A DNA stretch of 64,000 nucleotides from Gigaspora rosea (Eukaryota > Glomeromycota > Glomeromycetes > Diversisporales > Gigasporaceae). The stretch spans positions 28,464-92,463 of the forward strand of contig QKWP01001270.1 in NCBI GenBank assembly GCA_003550325.1. The letters run 5' to 3'. The stretch's first letter is position 1; every line of letters starts with the position of its first letter. The notes under the pieces are model-generated. The model did not search any database, was not told the DNA's origin, and saw nothing but the letters and a program-made list of their open reading frames with translations. This document shows, piece by piece, positions 39,881-50,823 of the stretch. Both the position numbers and the translations under genes were made by a program.

Positions 39881-40578
39881 TTTCAAACCCGTTTCTGATT
39901 ACCAAAAAAGATAAAAATCCACCAATTTATTAAATTTCAACCTACAATGTTGTGCAATAAATATTCTTAAAAATCAGCCTGATTTTGCATCACAAAAAAA
40001 AAAAATTTACAAGAGATTATCGAGACGGCTGGTCATCTTTGCATTTTTTATCCAAAGTATCATTGTGAGCTCAATTATATTGAGTCTTTTTGGGGAGCAG
40101 CTAATGTTGTTAGCCGAAATTGTTTTATGCTTGTAGAAATATTTCGACATTTGATATTTAGGCTGCCAAAATGTCTAAATATTAACGAAATCCTAAATTA
40201 TGCCGAAATGTCTAAATAATGTCGAAATGTCTAAATAATGTCGAAATGTCTAAATTAAGAAATAATATGAAAAAACATATAGTAATAGGTTTGCTATCCA
40301 AACAAGCTCTAGCGTTCATACTTTAACATCAATACCTCTAGTCTAGGACTAAAGTCTAGGACTAATTATTTGAACCCATACCAATCAACTCATGTATAAA
40401 CTACTGACCTCTCAGTTCTAAAATTTTCTAAACCCCAAGGTTCTAAACTACATGAAAACACAAGCATAAGAAAGATGTCTAACATAGCTAAAGAGAATCG
40501 GGGCGTCATCCTGCAGCATCTGTTTCAGGTCCCTGCACTGCCATTGCAGCCGCGGAACTGTATGTAAATATAATGAAG

Positions 40579-40985
40579 TAGGGATGCGAATCGATTCTAA
40601 AAATCAAAATCGATGATCGAAACCTCAAAATTGGTTTAGAATCGATGATCGAATTCTAAATCTTTATAGTTATTTCTTGTATTGAGTGCCTGATTAGATT
40701 CTATTTTTTATTATTTAATACTGTAAGTTAATAGGTTTTACAAATAATATGAAGCAATGTACAAAGTTTTTTGGTTGTTTTAAAGCCATACCAGAGCTTA
40801 TTGCGCTTTGCAAAAATGTGTAATCTCTGCAGATCATGTCACGAGAAATCAGCCGAGTTTTCAATTCTAATGATTTTTGGATAAAACAGACTTTTTGATG
40901 AAAATGATGATCAATAGGGAATTAAAATTTTCCGCTATCATCACCATATAAATCACAGGGTCACACTTTTTGCAAAACGCTATAA
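40579..40985. mobile_element. TAGGGATG-family MITE, left part only
   Basis: Starts TAGGGATGCGAATCGATT like the element at 5800-6635 and carries the same kind of nested inverted repeat (40803-40980). Its right terminal repeat was not found, so the right boundary is approximate. Nested in 40102-41198. Confidence 0.65.
40803..40980. mobile_element. nested inverted-repeat element, GCGCTTTGCAAAA family
   Basis: Ends GCGCTTTGCAAAAATGTG (left) and GCGTTTTGCAAAAAGTGTG (right, reversed). The interior shares CTCTGCAGATCA with the copy at 6341-6550. Confidence 0.65.
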
Positions 40986-41465
40986 TTAAATAGAATCTTA
41001 TATTTAGTCATATAGTATTATATTTAGTCAACTATTTAGACATTTAGTTACATAGTATTTATTTAGTCAACTATTTAGACATTTAGGCAAATTTAGACTT
41101 TTGACATTTCGAAAAAAAAATAATGCCATGTCGAAATATATTTAGACACTAATTGCCTAAATAGCTGACTAAATTAAGTATTTCGACTAACAACATTAGG
41201 AGCAGCAAAACAATATGCACGTTTACATTGCAATTATTCTTTTAAAGGTCTTAAAAAACCATCCCTTGTGCATTAGAATCTGTCAGTCTTACCAAAATTT
41301 GTCATTTTGCACGTTGATCTGCTCGATATATGAGTGCTTATGAGTATGGTCTCTCTGGAAAGGCAGTAGTTTTTGCTGTGAAGAAATATTGATCCCATTG
41401 CGGGTGCCAGAAAGTGTGTTAGAAGAATTTGGCCATATAAATTAGAGTTAGTTTGCATTAGATAT

Positions 41466-42255
41466 AGAAAGTTTATTAGCTTTAAAAGTTATATGCATTG
41501 TAGTAGCATGAAATATAATTCAAAATAATAAATATTTGACGGTATTTCAGTATAGTATTAATATAATGAATTTTTTAAAGCATTGTATTAAAAATATAAA
41601 TAAAAGAGATTGCTTGTTAAGAGTTTTAACTGGGTGAATAATGTTACCAATAGTTTTGAGATCTTTATGAAGTATAGTAACTTTGGGAGTAAAGGATGTG
41701 AAATGTATTTCTTATTGTGTATTTTTTGTTAGGAATAATGATAAAAACTGCATTGATAATAAATGTGTATATTTTATGTCATGACTTCTCTAGTTTCTGT
41801 AATTAAGAGTACTTTGTATTGCAGTTAATCAATTTTTGAGTTGAGTATTGGATCATATATCGTGGTATTGTCATTTGGGTATGGAAATACCTGGTTCCCT
41901 AATGTTTTAAAACTTCCTACTATTACGCATACTTGCACGTATAAAAAATTCATATCGAATCAAACAGCGAGAAATAAAGTGCTTAAAAATTTAGTATTTA
42001 GTAATTTGTTCTTGAAAATTCAACATAATTACTTTTTTTCTAAATATATTCTAATTATTCTCTTAGTAGTATTGATTCCTATTAAACAATGAACCTTGTA
42101 AAATTTAAACGCAAAATTTTTACAAAGACGTGGAAATATATTTAATCCATTAAGATGAAAGAAAAAATTTTTTTGGTTTGAATATTTTAAGTATAAAGCC
42201 AAGGAAGATATTTGATGCATTTTTTAACTTAAATTAACTATTTTGCGTAACAAAA
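41466..42255. other. non-coding between transposase relic and ESF1 3' flank
   Basis: No gene recognised; short frames only. Confidence 0.5.
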
Positions 42256-42338
42256 GTCGCGTGGTGATGGCATTCGTGGGTATCAGGGGAAGTCCTGTGC
42301 AAGTAGATAGTCACGTAGGCGGAAACGTCACCATGCTA
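42256..42338 (+). ncRNA. candidate structured RNA or SINE-like repeat
   Basis: A strikingly GC-rich island of about 80 bases. The 11 bases at 42259-42269 (GCGTGGTGATG) pair completely with 42326-42336 (CGTCACCATGC), allowing two G-U pairs. Inside, CGTG at 42275-42278 can pair with CACG at 42312-42315, and CAGG at 42284-42287 with CCTG at 42294-42297. No tRNA boxes and no proper C/D or hammerhead motifs. It may equally be a dispersed repeat. Strand is undecided because the stem works on either. Confidence 0.3.
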
Positions 42339-42412
42339 AAATTGTATTCTAGTTAGTATACCAACAAATAGTATAGTGTTAATCGAATTTATAGTAATAT
42401 GTGAAAAAGCAC

Positions 42413-45012
42413 CTAGTTATCATCAGATATATCTAATTTTTCTTTTGATCTAGCTTGATGTCGTTGTTCTTCTAGCAATTTAGACATTGCCTTTGTCTTT
42501 TTAAATCTATTTTAGGATTAGTTAGTTAATATCAATCAAGAATCACAATAACTGTACGTTGAATCGTTCGAAAAATAAAATTCCAGAAAAATAAGGATAC
42601 CGAGGGTTAGCAGGGTCTATTGCGAAATGATGAGACTCGTGAAGGGCTGCAAAACGAGAATCATTGACATTAATTTCAAAAGTGTCTTCTTGAACATCTT
42701 TTTGATTCTTCCTTTTTCTTTTCTTTTTTTCATTTTTGATAATTTCTTTCATATCAAAATGTTTATTATCTTCTTCATCCATAACAAGAAGTTCCAATTC
42801 GGCTCTCTTTCTATCTGTTTCGATACGTTCCTCATTAGATATCTTTTGTTTTCGTTTCTTTGAGTTTTCAAAGAATGGATCATCCAATGCATTAGTGGTA
42901 CTATCATCGGACATTTCTGCATATATATATAAATCAAAGTATTAAATAACAGTATTTATTTGATAAAACTATGAATGAAATTTCTTACCATTTTTAATAT
43001 TCTGAGATTTATTTGCTTTTTTGGCAGCTTTTCTTTCTTTTCTTTTTTCGCGTTGTTTACGCTTATATTTTTCTATAGTGGTTTCGTCTTCAATAGACTA
43101 TTTACAATTTTTATTGACGTTAATAATACATAGCAAGAAAAGAAAAAAAAAAAAGAGGCATTACATTATACATTACTTTATCCATAGAAGTCTCCGTAAC
43201 TTGTTCGTTTAGTCCTGGAGTAAATGTAATTTCCATATCCAGATCATCATCCGAATATTCATTATTTGCTTCATTAACAAGATTTTTGTATTTCTGCAAA
43301 GATGTTTCATCGCTTTCATCAGATTCTTCGCTGGATGAAGCCAGATAAACTTTAAAATCCATCTCTTCAATATCTTTTTTTGAGAAACTCCGTCGTACCA
43401 CCTTGACACGATCCGGATCATCTTCATCCCATGTTAACTTCACATCTGAATGTTGCAATACCTGTATTAATATAGAGAACGCAATAAATAAGTACAATAA
43501 AATAAATATTTACAGTATATGAATACAACCTGACTCCTAAATATGCATAACTCTAGTGGTGTAGTTGCATTTATGATCAATAAAACATATATAGAGTATT
43601 GCATTTAAGGATGTCCTGTTATATGAAATATTCATTAAAGATTATGAATTCTTACTCCTGTGACAAAATCTACAGGCTTATAGATATCAGGCGCTTGAAA
43701 ACATTCGTCTCTGAATTTAGACAGGGAAGAAAAAAAATTTAATTTACAAATAAAATTAAGTCTAAAATGTGTATGATAAATATTTATTTATATACTTTGC
43801 CTCATCTTCAAATGTCATATCATCAGGTATAAAACGTAAATCGAGAACATTTGCAGTACTTTCAAATTCTGTACCATCGCATTGTTGATATATATGACGT
43901 GCGTTTTCCACTGTATCACAATCAACAACAGCATAATAATATCTGTCATAGGAAAAATAATTGTTATACATTTATTTACATTTATTTACATTTATTATAC
44001 TTTATAAATGATTTAATCTTGATTAATACTTTAATCTCTCCAATTGATATTTTCTCAAAGCATCCTGGTCAAATTCTTCACCGAAATCACATTTGATTAT
44101 TGTCTTTTCATTAATTTCTTCATCCTCAGAATTATTATCTGCTGGTATAAATATTTCCTTTGGTGGACCTTCATGTGCTTCCTAAAATAAATATACATAA
44201 CATTTAATTTAATTGAATCACTTAGACATTAAAATGAAATATATAAATACCTTCATTAATCTCTCTTTGCCGAACTCCGAAGGGTATATCTTAACTGAAT
44301 GTATAACAAATCCATTTTTTTTGAAACCATTAAATAATTTCATTAGATCTGAAGCTTTTACGTTATCCCAATCAAGATTGACCACAGCAAATCTATGGGT
44401 CTCTTCTCCAATTGGTATCTGCTCATCAGGTTGTTCAGTGCTAACTTCATCTCCGTCATTATCAACATCATCATCTGATGACTCAGAAATTACACCCTCT
44501 CCTCTAGCAAGATCTAAAATTGGTGAGGTATCTTCTTCTGATTCATATTCGCTCTTTTCGGAATCATCATCGGAAGAATCAATGACATCCTTTGACAGTT
44601 TATGAATTTTATTTTCGTGTGGAAGACTGTCTTCCTCATCCAACATGTAAAAATTTCTTAATTCGCTTGCTACTTTATTTGAAGAAGTCGATCGCCCATA
44701 TTTATCAACCTTGGCTTAAAAAAATTATTATAAAGTAAATAATAAATTCAATCAAACAAAATTTTTATCAACAAATTACACATGAGAAAAGAGCATTGGC
44801 TTACGTGTTTCGATAAATTCTTCACTATTAAAAAGGTGAGCAAACCGAGGATCAAGGGTAATTTTTACGTCTTTTCGTTTAGGCCGTATAAATCGTGGGT
44901 CTTTTCGTACATGTTCGAAACGTGAGTCTGTAACATTCGAAAAATCATGGGTTTGACTCAATTTTTTATTCCTCTTAGTAGGATTTAAAGAATTTGCTTT
45001 TTTTCCTTTCAT
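42413..45012 (-). CDS. ESF1: ESF1, nucleolar p18 SSU pre-rRNA processing factor
   Basis: Nucleolar protein needed for early 18S pre-rRNA processing in the SSU processome. Nine exons: 45012-44805, 44714-44251, 44181-44030, 43942-43796, 43710-43656, 43461-43177, 43097-42989, 42916-42601, 42506-42413. All introns are GT-AG, phases agree, and the frame gives 609 residues, near the yeast length. Features: DPRF motifs near residues 30-60; [19 protein letters not shown] at about 71-90; an acidic Ser/Asp/Glu region at about 110-165; the RRM-like core starting [15 protein letters not shown] at about 173; RFIPDDMTF later; Lys-rich stretches at about 450-550; and a C-terminal NUC153 motif ([17 protein letters not shown]). 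ATG 45012 is the first Met. The gene appears intact. Confidence 0.95.
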
Positions 45013-45428
45013 CCCCAATGATAGAGAAAAAAATTAAGTCGATAGTTTATCGTTATCATTTTATGGAAAAAATTTGTGAAAATCAGATCAAGTTAAAAAA
45101 TTTGTCCAATCACGTAAAAAAGTCGTAATTAGCCAATTAAATTATGAATTTACATAAATTCGCTGAATACGTGGGCGTTAAGTAGCTTTTTTCCGCAAAT
45201 TTATGTTAAATCAAGCTAAGGCATTTGAACTTTGAAGTTTAGATTATTTCATAATCTCTAACTTTTTGAAGAAGGCATTTTTAACGCTAAAGGATAGATA
45301 AATTTTTTAGCCCTAATTAAAAATTATAGCCTCACCCACTAAATAAAGGTTAACGATTTTGGTACCATCTCATCGAGACAAATCGAATGGTAACAAAATC
45401 TTTATATGTTTGAAATTAATATATAATT
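45013..45428. other. ESF1 upstream region
   Basis: Non-coding AT-rich DNA; no specific promoter motif that I can support. Confidence 0.5.
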
Positions 45429-45642
45429 TCACGGCTGATGCTGAAGTTGGCTGATGCTGAAGTTTTGGGGTCTCGATTTGAAACTATAAGCCCTGCTAAA
45501 TCCACATATACTATATAAATATGAAATCTACACCCAAACCCTACCCTAACCCTATAAGACAAAAACGAAAAAAACACCCAAAAAAAGGTTTAAAATTTTA
45601 TATCAAAATAGGTCAAAACTTCAGCATCAGCATCAGCCGTGA
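45429..45642. mobile_element. MITE with TCACGGCTGATGCTGA ends
   Basis: The left end has GGCTGATGCTGAAGTT twice in tandem; the right end has AACTTCAGCATCAGCATCAG then CCGTGA. Flanks share ATATAAT, a possible imperfect target duplication. Confidence 0.72.
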
Positions 45643-45737
45643 CATATAATAATTAGGGAGTTAATATCACTTGAAATCCAAAGAACAAAAGAATTGAATT
45701 TTTTGATATATAATAAAATTTATAATTGTACACAATG

Positions 45738-45801
45738 TATGATACACGGGTATTAATTTGCAAATTGCAAATGAGTTATCATATGTACCCGTGTTTCATA
45801 C
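45738..45801. repeat. foldback repeat GTATGATACACGGGTA
   Basis: GTATGATACACGGGTA at 45738-45753 pairs with TACCCGTGTTTCATAC at 45786-45801. Confidence 0.65.
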
Positions 45802-46414
45802 ACTAATGTCCAAATAGTAATTGCCTATAGATAAAATGCAATAATTATTAACTATGTAATATTAATGTTTTATACAATAAATAAGTTTGTTTTTTTTAAT
45901 AAATTAATAATTGGGCTGGAGCTTAGAGCCTTACCCATAGAAATTTTTGCGATGTCCGGCTCCCGCCCTGTAAAATGATAAAATTTACGCAATCCCCTTT
46001 AATCAGTAACCCGATTATTGAATAGAGATATTAAAAGTAATAAACATTAATAAACTGATAATAGTTCGACACGTTGTATTTATTTTTACATTGAAATTTA
46101 TGACAAAATGCAAAAACACAAGAATTTATACGCCTGAACAAAATAAGTTATCGAAATACATAATGAATTAACAAAAAGGCAAGATAAGTGCAAACGGTAA
46201 AATTTTATTAATAATGAAAAAAAAGAAAATGCAGACCACAAATAATCATACAGTATATTTAAACATTATACTGATTTTATTTAATTTTACTTTTTTTTGT
46301 AAATCCAATTATTTTGTTTCTACTATTCGCCTGCCAACTTTCTGACAATGATCGTAATCTTCTAAAAAAGTTTCTCGATACAGTCATAAATCGCAAGGCA
46401 TAATATTATAACAA

Positions 46415-46590
46415 ACCGTAATAGACTTTGGCAACAAGGAATATGCTACAGGTCATACATTTGTTGCTATATCAAGATTCCGTGCTCTTGCCGTTTCAAT
46501 AATACTTTTCTTATAGCAAGTTACAAAAATTGGAGAAAAATGCACGTTATAGATTAGCTGAAGAACGGATATTACTTTCTTTATTGCACG
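46415..46590 (+). pseudogene. Pif1-like helicase C-terminal fragment
   Basis: Reads IDFGNKEYATGHTFVAISR then FRAL, the terminal helicase motif region of Pif1/Helitron helicases, followed after stops by QKLEKNARYRLAEERILLSL in another frame. It has no upstream helicase motifs and is cut off on the right by a GCACGGG word array. It is probably a Helitron-derived or domesticated Pif1 relic. Confidence 0.6.
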
Positions 46591-46760
46591 GGTCTTATGT
46601 GACAACCCGTGCTTTTTTCATTTACTTATTGGCACGGGATTGTTATGTCTTATTATATGGGTGTTGAATAACCCGTTACACACACGGGTTCATATTTAAA
46701 TCCCGTGCCTTCGGCACGGAATATGAACTGGGTTATTCACCACAACCCATACAATAACTA
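46585..46760. repeat. GCACGGGT / ACCCGTGC inverted word cluster
   Basis: Several GCACGGG and AACCCGT words in both orientations form hairpins, for example TTGAATAACCCG with GGGTTATTCA. It resembles the subterminal arrays of hAT-type elements, but element ends were not found. Confidence 0.55.
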
Positions 46761-47372
46761 TAAATTATGGCTTTGTAAATTAACTATTTGTATTCCATTG
46801 TGACTTAATGAAGTATTATGTTCGTTGCATATTAATATAAATTTATAAAATATGTTGCTTATATTAATGAATTGATTTTTATTATAATATTATATAATAT
46901 ATATTATATATATTTTTGATGTATTAGATAAGCTACAGTACTAGCTTTATGGGGTTTTTTTTAAAAAAAAAGAATTTAAATCTAATATTTAAGGCTCCAG
47001 CCCTATAAAATGGCGCTAGTATAATATAATAAATTTCTGTTATGTGGGAAGTGGAGTGGAAGACTTTATAACCCTTGAAATTAAATCTAATAAGAATAAA
47101 TAAAGTTAGTCTTTACTATTCAAATCGGATCTCATATAGGTTCAAGTCCTAAAGTCAGTCCAAACCCTGACCCTCTGTTAAATTTTTGAACAAGATATTT
47201 TGAGTTTACATCCCTGTCAATTTCCAAATTACAAGATTCATATCTAAATGTTTTTTTACTGTTTTATAACCGAGACCTTGCTCTTTGTCTTTTTATTAAG
47301 TTGTATATTATTACATGCAGAAGAGAATAACAATAATATATTACAACTATAGGAGAGAAAGAAACTCAGACT
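46761..47372. other. non-coding stretch
   Basis: No gene. A GACTTTA...TAAAGTC pair with a GGTTCAAGTCC motif near 47060-47155 superficially resembles a tRNA but lacks a D arm. Confidence 0.45.
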
Positions 47373-47855
47373 TCATGATGGCCTTCCGCTACCATCAATC
47401 TTTATCTGAGGCCTAATTGTTAGCTGAGATAAGTTTAACTCCTCAGACTTTAAATAAAAATTGTTAACATCGATAAACTTGTCCCGGCATAACCAGCCCA
47501 GGTCCCAATATGTTAAACAGAAAGCAGTCATATAGACCGGACTGCTTAAAACGAAGCTTCTAGAATTTTCTTCCAGTGGTTTCTCCTCAAGTCTTGCACG
47601 TCTTTCCTCGTTACTCATTTCCAAGCCACTCATGACGATTATATCCAATACGGTAGGTGCCTTTCCTTTTTGGGAGCAGTAAACACTGCAGATCTTTTGG
47701 AGGGGGTACGCCATATCGCCCACTTTTTGAAAATTCTTCACAAACCAGCGACACCTAAAAAATTCCACTTGTAACCATAGTAAAGACAGTGGTTCTTTCT
47801 GTGTAGTCCAAAATCCGCCAAGTAATTCTTGGGTTGTGGTGAGTGATAAACTCTA
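47373..47855 (-). CDS. unknown ORF, no recognised family
   Basis: The minus strand is open from about 47852 (SLTTTQELLGGFWTT) to the stop at 47373, about 160 codons, with balanced amino-acid use unlike the surrounding AT-rich noise. Distinct stretches are GDMAYPLQKICSVYCSQKGK, PTVLDIIVMSGLEMSNEERR, SSPVYMTAFCLTYWDLGWL and IRPQIKIDGSGRPS. There is no ATG at its beginning, so it is a fragment or an exon. It lies just downstream, on the same strand, of the Fanzor/TnpB relic. I do not know its function. Confidence 0.45.
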
Positions 47856-48091
47856 GGCTTGTCAGCAGGTAGTCTATGAACTTTACCTCTAAACGACAAG
47901 TGCCACTTTTTCAGTAAGTGACAAACTCTAAAGCTATTAGCAGATACTCAGTTAACTGTATCCCTAAATAACAGCTGCCCAGTTGCATGTTTTCGTTGGT
48001 TTTTCTACTGTTTCTTTAAGACTTTACTTCTGAAGTGTTAGCATATTTGTTGGTACAAGTGATCGGCAGATAGAGTTACAGAAAATATTTT

Positions 48092-48720
48092 TTATTCATA
48101 TCTAAATGTTTTTGATCCACCAAGATTATTTTTTATGAATCCACAATTTCTACATATCTTTGATGTATACTCTTTAGTGTATTCAATAATCTTGCAACCT
48201 TTGAACTTCCATGACTTATGATATAAGAACATCTGAAACCTAAAATGTGACCAGGTTAGCATCACATGAGTGGTTTTTGACTGAATCTTTCTTTTATTTC
48301 TCAAAACTATCTTCAAAGATTTGAACTTGGGCAATAAAATGATTTTATAGTTTGCATACAGCTATTTGGCAAGCTGATAATTGCACTTATCCCAAAGCAA
48401 GCTCTTTGTTGCTCTGTAATTAATCATATTCTTGAATAATTTGTATACTTTATTAAGATTACTGTTACTCTATTCAATTAATTGACCACTAGAATTGTAG
48501 CTAGTCATAAACATGTAAACTCTAGAATTAAATGAAATTACTTATTTTTGAATATTATTTTGGTTGTTGATGATTCTCATAGAAATAGGTATACACAGGT
48601 AGAACTGTTCCAATTTATTTATGGTTATATTTATATATTGTTTATTTCTAGCAGTTTTTCTGATGTAATTATAGTTTTTAGAAATACATATTCTCTATTA
48701 TTTCAATTTTAGTCTCTTAC
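48092..48720 (-). pseudogene. Fanzor/TnpB-like RuvC nuclease domain, decayed
   Basis: In one minus-strand frame: NKQYINITINKLEQFYLCIP; the RuvC-I region VISFNSRVYMFMTSYNSSGQ; then YKLFKNM; LAK-stop-LYANYKIILLPKFKS (RuvC-II region); then KIQSKTTHVMLTWSHFRF, CKIIEYTKEYTSKICRNCG and KNNLGGSKTF. The last is the zinc-ribbon (Cas12f1-like TNB) of OrfB/TnpB proteins. Relatives have DPGVR where this has NSRVY, so the first catalytic Asp is Asn. The usual Glu of LPKFE is Lys. The frame ends before the second Cys pair and last Asp. Stops are one TAA and two TAGs; the TAGs fall at expected Trp positions. Such proteins are RNA-guided DNA nucleases in eukaryotes and transposons; this copy must be inactive. 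Confidence 0.75.
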
Positions 48721-50219
48721 TAGTATCAATATTGTTTGAAATTAGTTCTTTTTTAATTTGTATTTTATTTTAAAATTATTAATATGTAGCTTTTTATTTA
48801 TTTTTAAGCACTTTTTAGTTGTCTAATTACATATAATCTTATTTCTCATAGTATTTGTTTTATCTATGATAATTCATTGTTTGTAAAGTACTCATCATTT
48901 AAATAATATTGTTTTATGATATTCATATCATTTATTTTATTATCCTGCATTATTTAAAGAACCTTGTTGTATGTCGTCTTCATCTATTTTTTAAACTTTT
49001 TTTTCTGGAATTGGGTGCATTCATATTTTTGAGTTTTCAATTTCTCTTTGTTGTTTTCAGTTTTTAATTTCTCTGTCATTTTTAGTTCTTAGCTAATAGT
49101 AATAATTAATAATAGGGTCTTAGCAAGCTTACTAGATTTAGTATTATTAATATTGATATTTGAACCAAGTACCATAATTTTTATATTGTTCTTATCAAAA
49201 ATTTATTTGAAAATATTGTATACAAATTTCTGGTAACTATAACCTTTTTGATATTTTTTTAGTACAAAATGAATATAAAGCCCTTATGTTTTTAGTTAAT
49301 ACCAAATTTGATAAGTTTGTGATCTGAATATTTCTGTCTAAGGTACTTGCATTGTTTGTCAAAATTTTCTGTTTGTTTTTCTAAACTGACTTGTATGTGC
49401 ATAACAGATTCTTTTCTTTTTATTTATATTTTATTGATTTCTAAATATCTTTTTCATATTTGCTATAGAATACAATCTGTTAATACTAGATGTTCTGATA
49501 CTTAATATCTTTTCTTGATTGTTCTATTTTTTTAATATTTCTGATAAAATTTCATATATTTTTCTAAATTTTTGTGCTTTACAATACTTTGTCATTGATA
49601 TTATTTTGCTCAAATATAAAAATAGAACTTATTTATATATGACAAAGAATATTAAATCATTGACAATAAAATAATAATGATAATTTAACATTCTTTGTTA
49701 TTATTAATCAAATAATATAAAATATTTACTATTGTTAAAAACAACAATCAGTAAGATAAATAGCAAAGCAAAAAATTTTTTTGGGTACTATTAAAATCTC
49801 TATTAATCATGATTTTATATTCATTATACCTAAACACCTTGCTTTTACCCAAGTTGTATTTAATAAGTCTATAGCAACTAAATAAAAACAATAAAGTATT
49901 AGAGGTAATAAAAAAGATAAAAATAAAAGAATGATATGTAGCTAGATTATCTGCAGATTTTGCTTGTATAAGCTTTGTTTTAGATGATCACTTTTTTGAC
50001 CAATTTTTCAGCCTTAAAATAGATGTTCACAAAATCATCCGTAGAACTAGGTAAGCATTTTGCAATCTGTTTTGAAATTGATTTTCTGATTAAGGCAGTG
50101 AGACCATTTGAAAGGTAGTATAATGATAACATCAAAATTAGTAAGAAACCATAAAGTAACTTTCTTGTAACTCTCTTTAACAAGATTTCAGATACAATAT
50201 TATAGATGAGCCTAAGCTC
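48721..50219. other. A-rich on the minus strand; possible decayed upstream part of the Fanzor gene
   Basis: Strongly T-rich on plus. A minus frame near 49020 reads MHPIPEKK...IDEDDIQQGS, which could be N-terminal coding of the same gene, but I cannot join it. A short minus frame at 49980-50183 (LPSSTDDFVNIYFKAEKLVK) is unassigned. Confidence 0.35.
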
Positions 50220-50334
50220 TAGGGCTGTTAATGGAGTACTCCAAACTATAATAAAACATATAAACTACTCCAGTTTAAAACCAAAGTGGTTTATATGTTT
50301 TATTATAGTTTGGAGTACTCTATTAACAACCCTA
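50220..50334. mobile_element. foldback MITE, TAGGGCTGTTAATGGAGTAC
   Basis: TAGGGCTGTTAATGGAGTAC on the left pairs with GTACTCTATTAACAACCCTA on the right, and the pairing continues through AAACTATAATAAAACATATA. The flanks contain CTAAGCTC and CTAGCTCT, an imperfect target duplication. Confidence 0.78.
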
Positions 50335-50464
50335 CTAGCTCTCTTTATTAAGTTTTATTTTTAAAAAGAGCATAAATAGGTTTGCAGAATAAAATAATTA
50401 CATCACCAAAATTTGCAAGCCGATATATAATGACTAAAATATATATCAATTACAATTCCCACTA

Positions 50465-50545
50465 TTGATTTTTATTGATTTAGATAGGAATCGATTTTTA
50501 TCGATTTAGATAGTATGCGATTTTTATCAATTTAGATAGTAATCG
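50465..50545. repeat. three tandem 26-base units
   Basis: ATCGATTTTTATCGATTTAG-type units repeat three times, followed by a GATTAAAATCAATTATTGAT palindrome at 50570-50605. Confidence 0.6.
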
Positions 50546-50823
50546 ATATGTAATGGTTTTAAAAAAAAACTGATTAAAATCAATTATTGATTTTAATCAG
50601 TTTTTTCTAATAGTATCAAATAATACCACCAATATGATTAACACAACACACTTTAATATGATTACTTATTGCTCATCTTTATTAAATGAGTTGTAATACT
50701 AAACATATATTTTTTTAGCAAATTGAACAAACAATTAAATGTTATTAATTACAGATAATTACAAATAAAGAACATGAAAATATGCAATAAAAATCACTAA
50801 ATTGCTATAGCTAATTAAACCTA

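Larger units (their letters stand above)
40102..41198. mobile_element. hAT-type element, TAATGTTGTTAG family
   Basis: Ends TAATGTTGTTAGCCGAAAT (left) and TAATGTTGTTAGTCGAAAT (right, reversed). The target duplication GGAGCAGC is perfect (40094-40101 and 41199-41206). Subterminal words ATGTCTAAAT and ATTTAGACAT face each other. No coding. It contains the partial element at 40579. Confidence 0.93.
39945..41465 (+). pseudogene. DDE transposase C-terminal relic, interrupted
   Basis: Before the insertion: CCAINILKNQPDF, a shift in an A run, then IIETAGHLCIFYPKYHCELN and YIESFWGAA (to 40101). After it, from 41207: KQYARLHCNYSFKGL, a shift, then IPCALESVSLTKICHFAR, SARYMSAYEYGLSGKAVVF and RVPESVLEEFGH. 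This is the conserved end of a Tc1-like/DDE group common in fungi, in which the Glu of NYIE is the third acidic residue. TGA codons at 41315-41317 and 41390-41392 sit where relatives have Arg. The insertion 40102-41198 splits it after FWGAA. Confidence 0.75.

Noticed and set aside
42256..42338. Hammerhead ribozyme or C/D box snoRNA at the GC-rich island
   Set aside because: GGAAACGTC and GTGATGG are suggestive, but the full CTGATGA core and a D box are absent.
47060..47155. Possible tRNA (GACTTTA/TAAAGTC stem with GGTTCAAGTCC)
   Set aside because: No D arm with GG, no A box, and the length of about 95 does not fit a type II or intron-bearing tRNA.
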